Source: CBDDEI01 sp965226775 (GTDB taxonomy: Bacteria > Chloroflexota > Dehalococcoidia > SHYD01). Taken from it: a stretch of DNA of 64,000 bases. The notes under the pieces were generated by a model that had not been told where the DNA came from, searched no databases, and was given only the letters and a program-made list of their open reading frames with translations. Both the position numbers and the translations under genes were made by a program. This document shows positions 9,021 through 18,383 of the stretch, one piece after another. The stretch covers positions 868,001 through 932,000 of the forward strand of contig CBDDEI010000002.1 of assembly GCA_965226775.1 (NCBI GenBank). The letters are read 5' to 3'. Numbering within the stretch: the first letter of the stretch is position 1; each line of letters opens with the position of its first letter.

Positions 9021-9935
9021 ATGGCTACTGCAGAAACCTTACAAGAGCTATTTGATCCCCAGGAGCCGCTGAATTCTACCAAGCTGCTCTCCCTCTCCGG
9101 CATCACACGGGAGGAGGCGCTGGAGGTGGAGGAGTTCTGGTTTGATGCTCCTCCGGCTCGCCGTACCGCGCTGCTGGACCAGATGCTGACCCTTACCGAA
9201 GACAACCCGGAGGCGGACTTCACGGAAGTGCTACGGCTGGCGATGGACGATGAAGACCCAATCCTCCGCATCTCCGCCATAGATGGCCTCTGGGAGTGCA
9301 ACGAACGGTGGTTGCTGGAAAAGCTCATCGGCTATGCCAAGGCCGAGGAGGACCAAGAGGTGCGGGCTGCGGCTACCCTGGCGCTAGGCAAGTTCGTGCT
9401 GTTGGGCGCCTTTGAAGAGATCCGCGAGGACCTTGCCGAGCGGGTAGAAGAGACACTGCACACACTACTTGAGGAGGAGACACAACCGCTGCTCATTCGC
9501 CGGCGCGCTATCGAAGCCATCAGCCAGGGCCAAAACGAATCGTTGCACGACATTATCCGGGACGCGTACCACAGCGAGGAGAAGGAGCTGAAGCTCGGGG
9601 CGCTGTACGCCATGGGCCAGGCTTGTGACGAAGGCTGGTTGCCAGTGTTGCTCGCTGAGATGAAAAGTCCCGATTTCGCTCTGCGCTTTGAGGCAGCCCG
9701 TGCTGCCGGAGAGCTGGAAGACGTGCGCGCAATTCCCAGCCTCATTGAAATGACTAACGACTCCGATGCGGAGATCCAAGGAATAGCCATTGATGCGCTT
9801 GGACATATCGGCGGCGCTACGGCCAAAGAGGCGCTGCGGGATCTCACCACCTCGTCTGATCTCCAGGTGAAAGAAGCCGCTCAGGACGCGTTGGAAGAGC
9901 TTACTTCGGGGGAAGACCCCCTTACCTTTAAGTAG
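9021..9935 (+). CDS. HEAT-repeat protein
   Basis: Acidic, alpha-helical repeat protein of 304 residues from the ATG at 9021 (a GTG seven codons upstream is possible but neither has a clear ribosome site). From about residue 65 to the end it is built of helical pairs of the HEAT/PBS-lyase type, for example DPILRISAIDGLWE, QEVRAAATLALGKF, FALRFEAARAAGELEDVRAI and AEIQGIAIDALGHIGG. Such repeats form a protein-binding scaffold; no catalytic domain is visible and the partner is unknown. The gene follows the element at 8623-8976 by 44 bp. Confidence 0.8.
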   Translation: MATAETLQELFDPQEPLNSTKLLSLSGITREEALEVEEFWFDAPPARRTALLDQMLTLTEDNPEADFTEVLRLAMDDEDPILRISAIDGLWECNERWLLEKLIGYAKAEEDQEVRAAATLALGKFVLLGAFEEIREDLAERVEETLHTLLEEETQPLLIRRRAIEAISQGQNESLHDIIRDAYHSEEKELKLGALYAMGQACDEGWLPVLLAEMKSPDFALRFEAARAAGELEDVRAIPSLIEMTNDSDAEIQGIAIDALGHIGGATAKEALRDLTTSSDLQVKEAAQDALEELTSGEDPLTFK

Positions 9936-9942
9936 GGCCACC

Positions 9943-10005
9943 ATGACTGAAGACGAACCTGAATCATTGCTGCCACTCTGGGCGCAGGTTTTAGCCGGGG
10001 CATAG
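9943..10005 (+). CDS. Possible 20-residue ORF after the HEAT gene
   Basis: A short frame MTEDEPESLLPLWAQVLAGA starts 7 bp after the HEAT-repeat stop codon. It may be a small protein or a truncated start of a lost gene. There is no independent evidence for translation other than the very close spacing. Confidence 0.25.
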   Translation: MTEDEPESLLPLWAQVLAGA

Positions 10006-10022
10006 GAAGCTGTGCAGAGACG

Positions 10023-11219
10023 TTGCTAAAGCACCCGCACCTAGACGTTAACGCCATCAGGGCGCAGTTCCCTATTACTCAAAATATTACCTATCTCAAT
10101 ACAGGCTGGTCTGGCCCATCCCCTATTGCCGTAGTAGCCGCCGCAACCGACCTCCTGAAGCTCTTGTCGGAAGAGGGCCCCACTACGCCCTGGGTGTTGC
10201 AACTGCTGAACGAAACCGAAACGGCCGCCCGCGTCGCCTTTGCTCGACTGCTGGCTGCTCCTGCCGACACCATAACGCTCACCAGCAACACCACCCATGG
10301 ACTGAACATGGTGCTCAGCGGCATGACCTGGCACGCCGGTGATGAGGTGGTGACCACGAATCAGGAGCACCCCTCCGGCCTGGTGCCCCTCTATCAGTTT
10401 CGTGAGCAGCGGGGTATGGGAGTAGGCATCGTGTCGCTCTCTGCGGTGGATGATGAAGCGGCAATCCTCGCCAAGCTGGAAGCAGCCATAACGCCCCGCA
10501 CGCGTCTCTTGCTCCTGAGCCACATCCTCTTTACAAACGGCCTGCGCCTGCCAATCGCCGCAATTAACGCCATGGCGCACCGCCACAACGTGCAGGTGCT
10601 GGTGGACGGCGCACAGACGGCTGGGCATATCCCCTTGGACGTTGTGGCATGGGACTGCGATTACTATGCGGTGCCGGCGCACAAGTGGCTCATGGGGCCG
10701 GGAGGCGTCGGTGCGCTCTACATTCGCAAGGAACTGCTGCCTGGTCTTGTGCCCGCCCACGTTACCTTGCACGGCGCGCTGTCCTACGACGCTGCCGGCA
10801 ACTTCACCCCCGCGCCGGAGAGCGCCAAGAAGTTCGAGCTCACTACCAGCAATGGAGCCCTCTTGGCGAGCGCGGTCGCGGCCATCGCGTTTATAGAGGA
10901 ACAGGGGTTGGAAGCCATTCAGGCAAGGTGGGAAGAGCTGACGGCGTACACCCGAAGTGGACTGGAGGGTGTTCCCGGCGTCACGGTGACAAGCCCTTCC
11001 GCGGGGCCTACTGCCAGCGCGCTGGTCACCTTCACTGTAGACGGTTGGGAGCCTCAACCGTTGGTGCAAGCCCTTTGGGAGCGGGGCAATATTGTGGCGC
11101 GCTTTGTTCAGGAGCCGCCAAACATCAGAGTATCCCTGGCGCTTTTTAACAACGAGCAGGAAGTAGATCACCTACTAGCAACACTGCGTACAATTGTGTC
11201 TGAGAATAGGGCAGGGTAG
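10023..11219 (+). CDS. Aminotransferase class V-fold PLP enzyme
   Basis: PLP-dependent enzyme related to cysteine desulfurases and isopenicillin-N epimerase-like proteins; 398 residues. Visible active-site residues are His116 (NQEHPSG), Asp195 (VDGAQTAGH) and the probable PLP lysine Lys221 (AHKWLMGPGG). The desulfurase mobile-loop cysteine cannot be identified, so an aminotransferase, lyase or epimerase role is as likely as sulfur transfer. The start is a TTG at 10023 with no strong ribosome site; a start further upstream is blocked. It is followed 11 bp later by an alcohol dehydrogenase and the two are probably co-transcribed. Confidence 0.85.
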   Translation: MLKHPHLDVNAIRAQFPITQNITYLNTGWSGPSPIAVVAAATDLLKLLSEEGPTTPWVLQLLNETETAARVAFARLLAAPADTITLTSNTTHGLNMVLSGMTWHAGDEVVTTNQEHPSGLVPLYQFREQRGMGVGIVSLSAVDDEAAILAKLEAAITPRTRLLLLSHILFTNGLRLPIAAINAMAHRHNVQVLVDGAQTAGHIPLDVVAWDCDYYAVPAHKWLMGPGGVGALYIRKELLPGLVPAHVTLHGALSYDAAGNFTPAPESAKKFELTTSNGALLASAVAAIAFIEEQGLEAIQARWEELTAYTRSGLEGVPGVTVTSPSAGPTASALVTFTVDGWEPQPLVQALWERGNIVARFVQEPPNIRVSLALFNNEQEVDHLLATLRTIVSENRAG

Positions 11220-11230
11220 AAGGAGTCACC

Positions 11231-12268
11231 ATGGAAAGTATGTCTGCGTTGGTCTTCCACGAGCCTGGGCGCATCAGCCTGGAAGAGCGGCCTATCCCGG
11301 AAGTGGGCATTGATGATGTGCTAGTGCAGGTTGGCGCGGCCTCGGTCTGCGCCTCCGACATCCGGGTCTACAAGGGCGAGAAGTACGCCAAACCCGGCGT
11401 CATCCCCGGCCATGAGATGACCGGAGAGGTTGTTAAGGTGGGAGAGCACGTGGACGAGGTTCAGATGGGCGATCGTGTGGTAGTCTGCCCCATCATTGCG
11501 TGCGGCGAGTGCTACTTCTGCCTGCTGGGCCGGCGCAACCGCTGCCTCAAGCGTATCACGCTGGGCTACGAGGAAGACGGCGGCTTTGCGCAGTACCTCC
11601 GGGCGCCGGGCGAGCTGGTGCACCTTGGTCACATGATAAAGATAGACCCCAGCCTGGACTATGAGCTGGCAGTGATGACCGAGCCTCTAGCCTGTGTCCT
11701 GAACTCCTTGGAAACCTGCCGTCTCCGTCCCGGCGATGTGGTGTTCGTCATCGGCGCGGGGCCAATGGGCCTAGCCCACCTGCTGCTGGCTAAGGCGCTA
11801 GGCGCGTCGAAAGTGATCATGAGCGATCCCATGCCGGAGCGCCGCGCGGCCGCCGAGGCTATGGGCGCAACGCTCTGCATCGACCCCACGCGCCACAGCG
11901 TGCGACAAGAGGTGCTCGCGGCAACGGGCGGTATGGGCGCAGACGTGGGGATTCTTTCCGTGGGTGCAGGGGATGCAATTGAAGAGGGGATACAGGCAAT
12001 GCGAAAGCAAGGCTTCTTCAATCTCTTCGGCGGGTTCCCCCCCGGCACCCAGACAGCCCTCGACCCTAACAAGATCCACTACGAAGAGCTATTTGTGACG
12101 GGCACTCAGAACGCTACCACGGATCAGTACGTGCGCACTGCCAAGCTGCTGACCGTTATGCCGGAAGCCCGGCAGCTTATTACTCACCGGTTTGGGCAGG
12201 AGGATGCGCCAAAGGCATACGCAGCCCGCTTAGACCTGTCCGCCTTGAAGACGGTGGTGCTTTACTGA
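11231..12268 (+). CDS. Zinc-dependent medium-chain alcohol/polyol dehydrogenase
   Basis: NAD(P)-dependent oxidoreductase of the MDR superfamily, closest in look to threonine/sorbitol dehydrogenases, 345 residues. Catalytic zinc ligands are Cys40 and His61-Glu62 (PGHEMTGEV). The structural zinc lobe has Cys91, Cys94, Cys97 and Cys105 (CGECYFCLLGRRNRC). The Rossmann motif is GAGPMGLAHL. AAGGAGTCACC precedes the ATG. Substrate specificity cannot be read. The 3' end overlaps the convergent LCP gene by 7 bp. Confidence 0.9.
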   Translation: MESMSALVFHEPGRISLEERPIPEVGIDDVLVQVGAASVCASDIRVYKGEKYAKPGVIPGHEMTGEVVKVGEHVDEVQMGDRVVVCPIIACGECYFCLLGRRNRCLKRITLGYEEDGGFAQYLRAPGELVHLGHMIKIDPSLDYELAVMTEPLACVLNSLETCRLRPGDVVFVIGAGPMGLAHLLLAKALGASKVIMSDPMPERRAAAEAMGATLCIDPTRHSVRQEVLAATGGMGADVGILSVGAGDAIEEGIQAMRKQGFFNLFGGFPPGTQTALDPNKIHYEELFVTGTQNATTDQYVRTAKLLTVMPEARQLITHRFGQEDAPKAYAARLDLSALKTVVLY

Positions 12269-13611
12269 AGCGGGAGGAGTTGGGTGGCGTCCTGACCAAG
12301 GATGATGCGAATGTCTACGGAGTCGCCGTTGAAGTTGTCCATAGTCCTTATGCGGTCCCGCGGCAGTCGTAGGAAGGACGCCAGCAAGTTGGCGGTGTAG
12401 TTCTTTCCGGACAGGGTCTGAATCTCAGTCCTAGTGAATGGCCCGCCGGAGGCATCGCCAATAGAGACATTGAGGAACCCAGACTGTTGGAGCTGCTGAG
12501 CGGTCTTGCTTGCGAGGCCGCTCGTTTCGGTCCCGTTCAGTATTTCGATATATGCCGCCTCTTGCTCTTTGCGGGGGTCAAAGAAGACATCTGCAATGAG
12601 TAGCTCAATCTGACTGCGGTTGGGGAGTAGGACGTCTGCGCCGTCTGATGTCAAGGCAGGGGTTATATAATCAAGCTCCAGCGTATAGCTAGAGATGTCT
12701 TCCCGCTTCACGTCCCTGCCTATATTCGCCAAGTTGATGAGTTCGGTCAAAGAAATGTCCGTCTCAATTGTGTTGCTGAACTCGGTCCAGAGCGTGGGTA
12801 TATTAGGGACCATGTTCAAGTTGAGCAGCTTATCCCGTATTGCCAAGAGCACCTGTTGCTGGCGGCGCATCCGTCCAAAGTCGGAGTCGCTGTGTCGGGA
12901 ACGGACGTACTGGAGGGCTGTTTCCCCATCAAGCTCTTGCACCCCGTCCGGAATATAGATGGTCATTACCTCGTCATCATCAGTGGGGTACTGGTTATCT
13001 AGCAATGGTGTCGGAACGTCTACGATTATGCCGTCCAGTGTCTCCACAAGCTGGACAAAGCCCTCAAAGCCAACAAGCACGTAATAATGGATGCGCACGC
13101 CTAGGTTGTATTGGACAGTGTCCTTTACTAGCGCCGCCCCTCCGCCAGGATAGCTGTAGATCTGGCCGTAGAAGTTGGCGGTGTTGATTCTATCGTGTAT
13201 TACGCGGTCGGTGGCATAAGGAATAGGCACCCAAAGGTCTCGGGGGATGCTCAACATGCTGGCCGTTTTGCTGTAGGGATCCATGGTCAGCAGCATCAGC
13301 GCGTCGGTGCGGGTGGGTTCGTGATCTGCTTCCGTAGGGCGGCGGTCTACCCCCAGCACCAAGATATTGACTCGTTCCTGGTTGCCCCAATTGGGTGCGC
13401 TTATGGAATCTTGGGGTAGGAGCGGGAGCGGCAGCAGGTCCCTGCCAGATTGCGAGCCTAGATTGGGCCAGCCAACGAGATACGAAAGTGTGAACGCGCC
13501 AGATATAAATCCTCCGAGCACAAAGGCAGTAATGCCGGCGCGGAGAAGGAAGCGCTTGAAGGGAGATTGGGCTTGCCGGTCTCCGGTTAGCCCGTTGGAC
13601 GAGTCTGCCAT
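12262..13611 (-). CDS. LytR-CpsA-Psr (LCP) family protein
   Basis: Membrane-anchored enzyme family that transfers undecaprenyl-linked glycopolymers to the cell wall or surface. There is a short cytoplasmic N-terminus, one transmembrane helix (about residues 20-45), the LCP domain (about 90-260; DALMLLTMDP, SIPRDLWV, INTANFYG, LQYVRSRHSDSDFGR with its conserved arginines) and a C-terminal LytR_C domain (IEILNGTETSGLA onward). Start chosen at the ATG with AGGGTGG upstream; a GTG four codons earlier (13623) is an alternative. In a lineage thought to have unusual envelopes the acceptor is open; function is inferred from family. Confidence 0.9.
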   Translation of the reverse strand: MADSSNGLTGDRQAQSPFKRFLLRAGITAFVLGGFISGAFTLSYLVGWPNLGSQSGRDLLPLPLLPQDSISAPNWGNQERVNILVLGVDRRPTEADHEPTRTDALMLLTMDPYSKTASMLSIPRDLWVPIPYATDRVIHDRINTANFYGQIYSYPGGGAALVKDTVQYNLGVRIHYYVLVGFEGFVQLVETLDGIIVDVPTPLLDNQYPTDDDEVMTIYIPDGVQELDGETALQYVRSRHSDSDFGRMRRQQQVLLAIRDKLLNLNMVPNIPTLWTEFSNTIETDISLTELINLANIGRDVKREDISSYTLELDYITPALTSDGADVLLPNRSQIELLIADVFFDPRKEQEAAYIEILNGTETSGLASKTAQQLQQSGFLNVSIGDASGGPFTRTEIQTLSGKNYTANLLASFLRLPRDRIRTMDNFNGDSVDIRIILGQDATQLLPLQ

Positions 13612-13623
13612 GTTGATTGCCAC

Positions 13624-14067
13624 CCTGATTTTAGCATAGCACAGCAGCCGCTATTTCGTTGGAAATGGGCCGGATTTGCACGTTCGTTGTCGACTGCTTC
13701 CCCCCTTGTCATTCTGAGCTTGCCTACCGCAGGCAGGCGGAGCGAAGAATTTACCCCCCACGCCATCCACACACGAGCCACGCCGCGCGCCTCGCAGCGA
13801 CCCCCCCCAAACCCTCCCCTCTCCCCCTGGGAGAGGGCCAGGGAGAGGGAAAGCGCCGCGCCGTCCCCCCCGCAACCACCATTCCCCCCTTGTCATTCTG
13901 AGCGGAGCGAAGAATCCACTGCGCGCGCCCGTATGTGGATTCTTCAGTCCTCGCTAGGCGACTCCTTCAGAATGTAGATGTCAGGTAATTCGCTGACAGA
14001 ATGCGGAGCGAAGAATCCACGTTGGCTACTTCCGCTTTACCGTTCCCCCGGCGCTGGAAAGATAGGG
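13624..14067. repeat. Intergenic cluster of dispersed palindromic repeats
   Basis: No gene. The stretch holds several copies of a short repeat reading TGTCATTCTGAGC..GGAGCGAAGAATCCAC at about 13707-13753 (with an inserted TTGCCTACCGCAGGCAGG hairpin), 13891-13919, inverted at 13935-13974, and a partial copy at 13999-14020. The adjacent direct and inverted copies could fold into a long hairpin. A CCCTCTCCCAGAGGG-like palindrome variant lies at about 13812-13850. Related copies recur at 26.0, 28.2 and 30.8 kb. Confidence 0.8.
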
Positions 14068-15345
14068 CTAGTTTAGCTTGGCCACCACAGGGAGCTTGAT
14101 GAGCACGGCCACAGCTGCCAGGACCGTGAGGCAACCTGTGACCGCCAGGGCTGTGGGCACGCTTGTGACACTACCCAGCGCACCCGTAGCCAGGCTACCC
14201 GCACTGCCAACGCCCCAGATCAGCATCAGGCTGCTCAACACTCTCCCCCGCATCTCTTCGTTCACATAGGTCTGAATCAAGGTGTTGGCCAGGGTTATGA
14301 ATCCGCCGTTGGTCAGCCCCAACACTAGCATGGTTGCAATTGCGCCCTCCAGCGTGGTCATGAAGGAGAAGCCCACTAGAAGGAATCCCGCCGCAAAGCA
14401 TCCAAACATCATTATGCGGCCCTTATGACGGAGACGCACCGCAACAGCCAGCACGACGTTTGCAAGGACGGCGCCAAGCCCTTGGAAGGTGAGCAGTAAA
14501 CCAAACACGGAGGCGTTGCCTTGTAGTGTATCCGAGGCGAACGCGGGGAGCAGCGCCTGCAAAGGTGACTGGCTCAGCGCAGCATTCAGCGTCGCTAGGA
14601 GAATGAGACCAAGCATGGTGGGATTCGTACGGATGTAGGCAACACCGCCCGTAAATGACCGCCAGGGGTGCTCTTGAACTTGGTTCCTTGTTACGGGCGG
14701 CAGGAAGCCGCGTAGGCGCCGGTAGCAGAAGATGGCGCAGGTGTGCAGCAACGCCGTGATGAAGAAACAGCTCCGCGCGCCTAAGGCCGCGATGAGCCAG
14801 CCCGAAATGGCAGGGCCAACCACGATGCTGGTGCTCCATACCCCCATCGTGACGGCCACAGCCTGGGGCAGCGCGTTGCGGTGCACTATTAGCGGGATGA
14901 GCGACTGCCGGCTGGGCACCTCTGTGGCTAGGGAAGCTCCCCACACAATGGCGAACGCGATGACGTGCCATACTCCCGCTAGCCCTGCAGACAACAGCAG
15001 TGCCAAGAGCACTCCCGCTGCCACGCCAATGGAGCGGGCAATAGTGATGAGCCATATCCGGTCCACGCGGTCGGCTAGCACGCCGCCGGGGAAGGAGAAC
15101 ACCACAACGGACATTCCCCACCCAAAAGCCATCAGCCCCACGTAGAAAGGGGAGCCCGTTAGCTCTTGCACCACCCAGCGCTGCGCCACCTCCATGATCC
15201 AAACCCCCAGCGCAAAGCACACCAGACCGGCAAAAAACCAGCGGAAGCCGGGGTACACAAACGCATTGTTGGACGTGGAAGTAGCGGGTTCGTATGCGGC
15301 AGAAGGAGGGAGGATGGCAGGAGCCTCGTCGGAGATGCTGGTCAT
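14068..15345 (-). CDS. Major facilitator superfamily transporter
   Basis: Twelve-helix inner-membrane carrier, 425 residues from the ATG at 15345, which overlaps the stop codon of the upstream hydrolase gene as ATGA and so is likely translationally coupled. The MFS signature between helices 2 and 3 is visible as GGVLADRVDRIWLI. It resembles the MFS_3/EntS-type exporter group, suggesting efflux of a small molecule; the substrate is unknown. A longer frame to 15381 exists but lies inside the upstream gene. Last gene of the cysS operon. Confidence 0.88.
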   Translation of the reverse strand: MTSISDEAPAILPPSAAYEPATSTSNNAFVYPGFRWFFAGLVCFALGVWIMEVAQRWVVQELTGSPFYVGLMAFGWGMSVVVFSFPGGVLADRVDRIWLITIARSIGVAAGVLLALLLSAGLAGVWHVIAFAIVWGASLATEVPSRQSLIPLIVHRNALPQAVAVTMGVWSTSIVVGPAISGWLIAALGARSCFFITALLHTCAIFCYRRLRGFLPPVTRNQVQEHPWRSFTGGVAYIRTNPTMLGLILLATLNAALSQSPLQALLPAFASDTLQGNASVFGLLLTFQGLGAVLANVVLAVAVRLRHKGRIMMFGCFAAGFLLVGFSFMTTLEGAIATMLVLGLTNGGFITLANTLIQTYVNEEMRGRVLSSLMLIWGVGSAGSLATGALGSVTSVPTALAVTGCLTVLAAVAVLIKLPVVAKLN

Positions 15346-16134
15346 GCCCGCCCGCCGTCCAGGAGGTGCAGGCGGAACCACTCCGCAGCCAGACCGCAGA
15401 CCGTCTCCAGGTGCTCCTCACTTCGGTAGCCGTGGTCGGCATCAGGGATGAGTGCCAGGTCTGCGACGGCGCTTGCAGCGTGCTGCATGTAGCGGTGAGC
15501 GTCCTGCGCCGGAACCTCAGTGTCTGCCTCACCCTGAATGATGCGGAGCGGCGCCTGTAGCTCTTGCAGCGCCCCCACTACGCCAAGGTTGGCGGCATCT
15601 TCCATGAATCCATAGCCCAAGAAGAGGCCGCATCCGGGCGGGTCCATCTCTATCTGCCCCTCCGTCTTCCAGTGCGCCAGCGCATCCGCTCCTAACAAGA
15701 GGGAGAAGCGTTCATGCAGGTCGAAGACTGCGGAGAGGGTGACCACTGCGGCTACTTCCGGGCGGCGGGCCGCAGTGAGCGCAGCCACTAGGCCGCCTAC
15801 GCTGTGCCCGCTAATGCCCATAGCGTGTTCCGTCCACCTGGGGCAATCCCCCCAGGAAGTCCAGCGCATCTTCGGCATCTTCCACCTCGTGGCTGACCGT
15901 GAGGTTGCGGAACTCGCCCTCGGACTCGCCGACGTTGTTGCTCAGGTCGATGCGCAGCACGGCAATCCCCGCCTCAGCAATGGCGCCGGCAATAGCGCGG
16001 AGGTGCCGCTCGCTGCGGGTGCCGCGGAAGCCGTGGAGCAGCAGGACGCCCGGCGCGACGCCCTCGCTAGGACGGAAGGTGCCGACGATCTGCTGGCCGT
16101 AGCGATTGGTGAATGCCACGGTCTCTTCTTCCAC
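15342..16134 (-). pseudogene. Alpha/beta hydrolase with a single frameshift
   Basis: The N-terminal half (16134 down to about 15820) has the oxyanion region LLLHGFRGTRSERH and strand motifs of a serine hydrolase. The C-terminal half, in another frame, carries the nucleophile elbow GHSVGG, the acid strand IIQGEADTEVP and histidine in DADHGYRSEE. Removing one C from the CCC at 15817-15819 (GGG on the coding strand) joins them as RYGISGHSVGG. The gene is otherwise complete at about 264 residues. One base in a short homopolymer could be a sequencing error or a real knockout. It lies between cysS and an MFS gene, overlapping the latter by 4 bp. Confidence 0.85.
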
Positions 16135-16190
16135 GGGCGGGGAGCTTGGTCTAACTGGGGTACTCTAGCGCAAACACACGGGCTGCCGCG

Positions 16191-18383
16191 CTAGTCATCG
16201 TGATGTTCCGTTGGGTTGAGGAGCAGGTGGGTGAAGTGTCCCCATTTCTCCAGGAACCGGTAGAAATTCTTTTTGCTCAGCTTGTCCCGCTCATCCTCGT
16301 CCATGCTGTACCAGCCGCGATGCTCGTGCTGGATGAGGGGCAGGCCCTGGAGCATCACGTTGCGGAACCCCTGGTTCTTAAGCGCTATGGAGAAATCCAG
16401 GTCAAGGTTGCGATAGAAGCGGAACTTTTCATCCAGCAGTCCTACGGTGTTCAGCACCTCCCGCCGGAAAGCCAGGCAGTAGCCCTCTACGGCGTCCACG
16501 TCGCCCGGGTCCGCCGATTCGAACTGCCGCATGTCGCCGGAGGTCACGCCCCAGCCGCCCGTTGCGCCAACCGACGCGTCCTCCAGCGTGGCCGCGATGG
16601 CCGATAGCGCGTCGCCCGTGAACTCTATGCTCGTATCCAAGATCAGGATAAGCTCGCCGCGGCTCATGCGCAGCCCCATGTTCCTGCCAGGCCCTTCGCC
16701 CACGGGATGGTCCGTATGGACTACCTTCACCCGGGAGTCCTGCATTGCAAGCTCGTCCGCCCACTGGCCTGCGCCATCTGTGGAAGAGCTGTCTACCACG
16801 ATGATCTCCATTGGCTGGTCGGAGCAGTGCTTCAGGATGCTTTCCACGCAACGGACTACGTCGTCCCTGTAGTTGTGGGCCAGGATATTGATAGAGAACT
16901 TGCAGGTGTCCATTTTCTGTAGCTGTGAGGGGATATCCTCTGAGGAAGAGATGGTGCCCACAAGCTTGTCTGGAGTCAGGCCCGGGTCTTGAGGCAGCGC
17001 CAGCGTCCCGGTCTCCTGATCCATTAAGGCATAGTCGGCTGCGTTCACCTGGTCTCGAAGCGTATCCGCTTCCGTATAGGCAGCGGCCTCGCGCTTGCCG
17101 GCGCGCGCTTCCACCAGTTGCCGCACGTTCACTGGTAGCGCTACTGGCTCCTTGGCGACCTCTGCCAGCCCAAGGCCCAGGATCGTGTCGAACTCAGTGA
17201 TAAGCTGCAGCTTCACCGCGCTCGGCAGCGACGACCCCGTTACCTTCCACAGCTCGGCCAGCGCCGCCGGGACGTTGAGGTCGGCGTAGACGTTGCTCCA
17301 GAACCGCTCCCGGACCGGTGCGGCAATCGCCTCCATCGCCTCGGGCGAGAGCTCTGTGGCCGACCGCGCCCACTGGCGTATCGAGGTGCGCAGGTGCGCC
17401 AGCGCGTGCTGTGCGCCCCGCAGCGCCGTAAAGGTGAAGTTGAGCCGCGTCCGGTAGTGTGCCGTTGCGCAGAGATAACGGAAGGCCAGCGCCTCAAAAC
17501 CGCGCTCTTCCAGCTCCGAGATGGTGTAGGAGTTGCCGGTGGACTTTGCCATCTTCAGGCCATCGGCCAGGAGGTGTTGGCCGTGCACCCAGTAGCGCAC
17601 GTACTGCCCTTCGAACGCGCCCTCACTCTGGGCCAGCTCGTCCTCGTGATGGGGGAAGATATTGTCCACGCCGCCGGTGTGGAGGTCCTGCTGCGGGCCT
17701 AGATAGCGCGTGGACATAGCGGTGCACTCGATATGCCAGCCGGGGAAGCCATCGCCCCAAGGGCTGGGCCACTTCACCATGCGGCCGGGCTCGGCGGCCT
17801 TCCACAGAGCAAAGTCCGTCTGGTTGCGCTTCAGCGGGTCTACTTCCACCCGCACGCCCTGGAGCAGGTTGTCCAACTGGTTGCCGGAAAGCCGACCGTA
17901 GTTGGGGTACTTGGAGACATCGAAGTAGACGTTACCTTCCACCGCGTAGCCGTAGCCCTGCTCCACCAGCTTCTCCGTCACCTCGATCATTTCGGTCACG
18001 TGGTCGGTGGCTCTGGGGAAGACCTGCGCGGGAAGGATGTTCAGCTTGAGCTCATCCTCCAGGAAGGCGTTGGTGTAGAACATGGCGATCTCATCCAGGG
18101 TCTTCCCCTCGGACAGCGCCGCCGCAATCATCTTGTCTTCGCCCCGTTCCACCATGTCCTGGCGCATGTGGCCCACATCCGTGATGTTCTTGATGTGAGT
18201 GACCTCGTTGCCCTCGTGCAGCAGCGTCCGCCTGATCCAGTCCGCCATCATGTACGACCGCATATTGCCAATGTGAGCGTAGCGGTACACCGTGGGGCCA
18301 CAGGTGTACATGGAGACTTTGCCCTGGTTCAGGGGAACAATCTCGTCCTTTTGACGAGTGAGGGTGTTATACAGGCGCAACAT
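16191..18383 (-). CDS. cysS: Cysteinyl-tRNA synthetase fused to a family 2 glycosyltransferase
   Basis: Residues 1 to about 465 form a complete CysRS: HIGN (37-40), KMAKS (278-282, KMSKS variant) and zinc ligands Cys28, Cys220, His245 and Glu249 in CGPTVYRYAHIG, WHIECTAMS and FPHHEDELAQS. A linker of about 30 residues follows, then a GT-A glycosyltransferase domain (about 495-690) with INILAHNY, IIVVDSSSTDG, GPGRNMGL, LILILDTS and a C-terminal acidic FRNLDLDFS. No stop or frameshift separates the parts. Met491 could be an internal start, but no good ribosome site precedes it. Typical CysRS is about 460 residues, so 730 is exceptional. CysRS activity is nearly certain; the acceptor of the glycosyltransferase is unknown. 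Confidence 0.92.
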   Translation of the reverse strand: MLRLYNTLTRQKDEIVPLNQGKVSMYTCGPTVYRYAHIGNMRSYMMADWIRRTLLHEGNEVTHIKNITDVGHMRQDMVERGEDKMIAAALSEGKTLDEIAMFYTNAFLEDELKLNILPAQVFPRATDHVTEMIEVTEKLVEQGYGYAVEGNVYFDVSKYPNYGRLSGNQLDNLLQGVRVEVDPLKRNQTDFALWKAAEPGRMVKWPSPWGDGFPGWHIECTAMSTRYLGPQQDLHTGGVDNIFPHHEDELAQSEGAFEGQYVRYWVHGQHLLADGLKMAKSTGNSYTISELEERGFEALAFRYLCATAHYRTRLNFTFTALRGAQHALAHLRTSIRQWARSATELSPEAMEAIAAPVRERFWSNVYADLNVPAALAELWKVTGSSLPSAVKLQLITEFDTILGLGLAEVAKEPVALPVNVRQLVEARAGKREAAAYTEADTLRDQVNAADYALMDQETGTLALPQDPGLTPDKLVGTISSSEDIPSQLQKMDTCKFSINILAHNYRDDVVRCVESILKHCSDQPMEIIVVDSSSTDGAGQWADELAMQDSRVKVVHTDHPVGEGPGRNMGLRMSRGELILILDTSIEFTGDALSAIAATLEDASVGATGGWGVTSGDMRQFESADPGDVDAVEGYCLAFRREVLNTVGLLDEKFRFYRNLDLDFSIALKNQGFRNVMLQGLPLIQHEHRGWYSMDEDERDKLSKKNFYRFLEKWGHFTHLLLNPTEHHDD

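Noticed and set aside
10041..11171. Long minus-strand frame opposite the aminotransferase
   Set aside because: Shadow of a strongly conserved plus-strand gene; no family match.
15346..15381. Longer N-terminus for the MFS gene at 14068
   Set aside because: It lies inside the hydrolase gene; the ATGA overlap at 15342-15345 gives a natural start.
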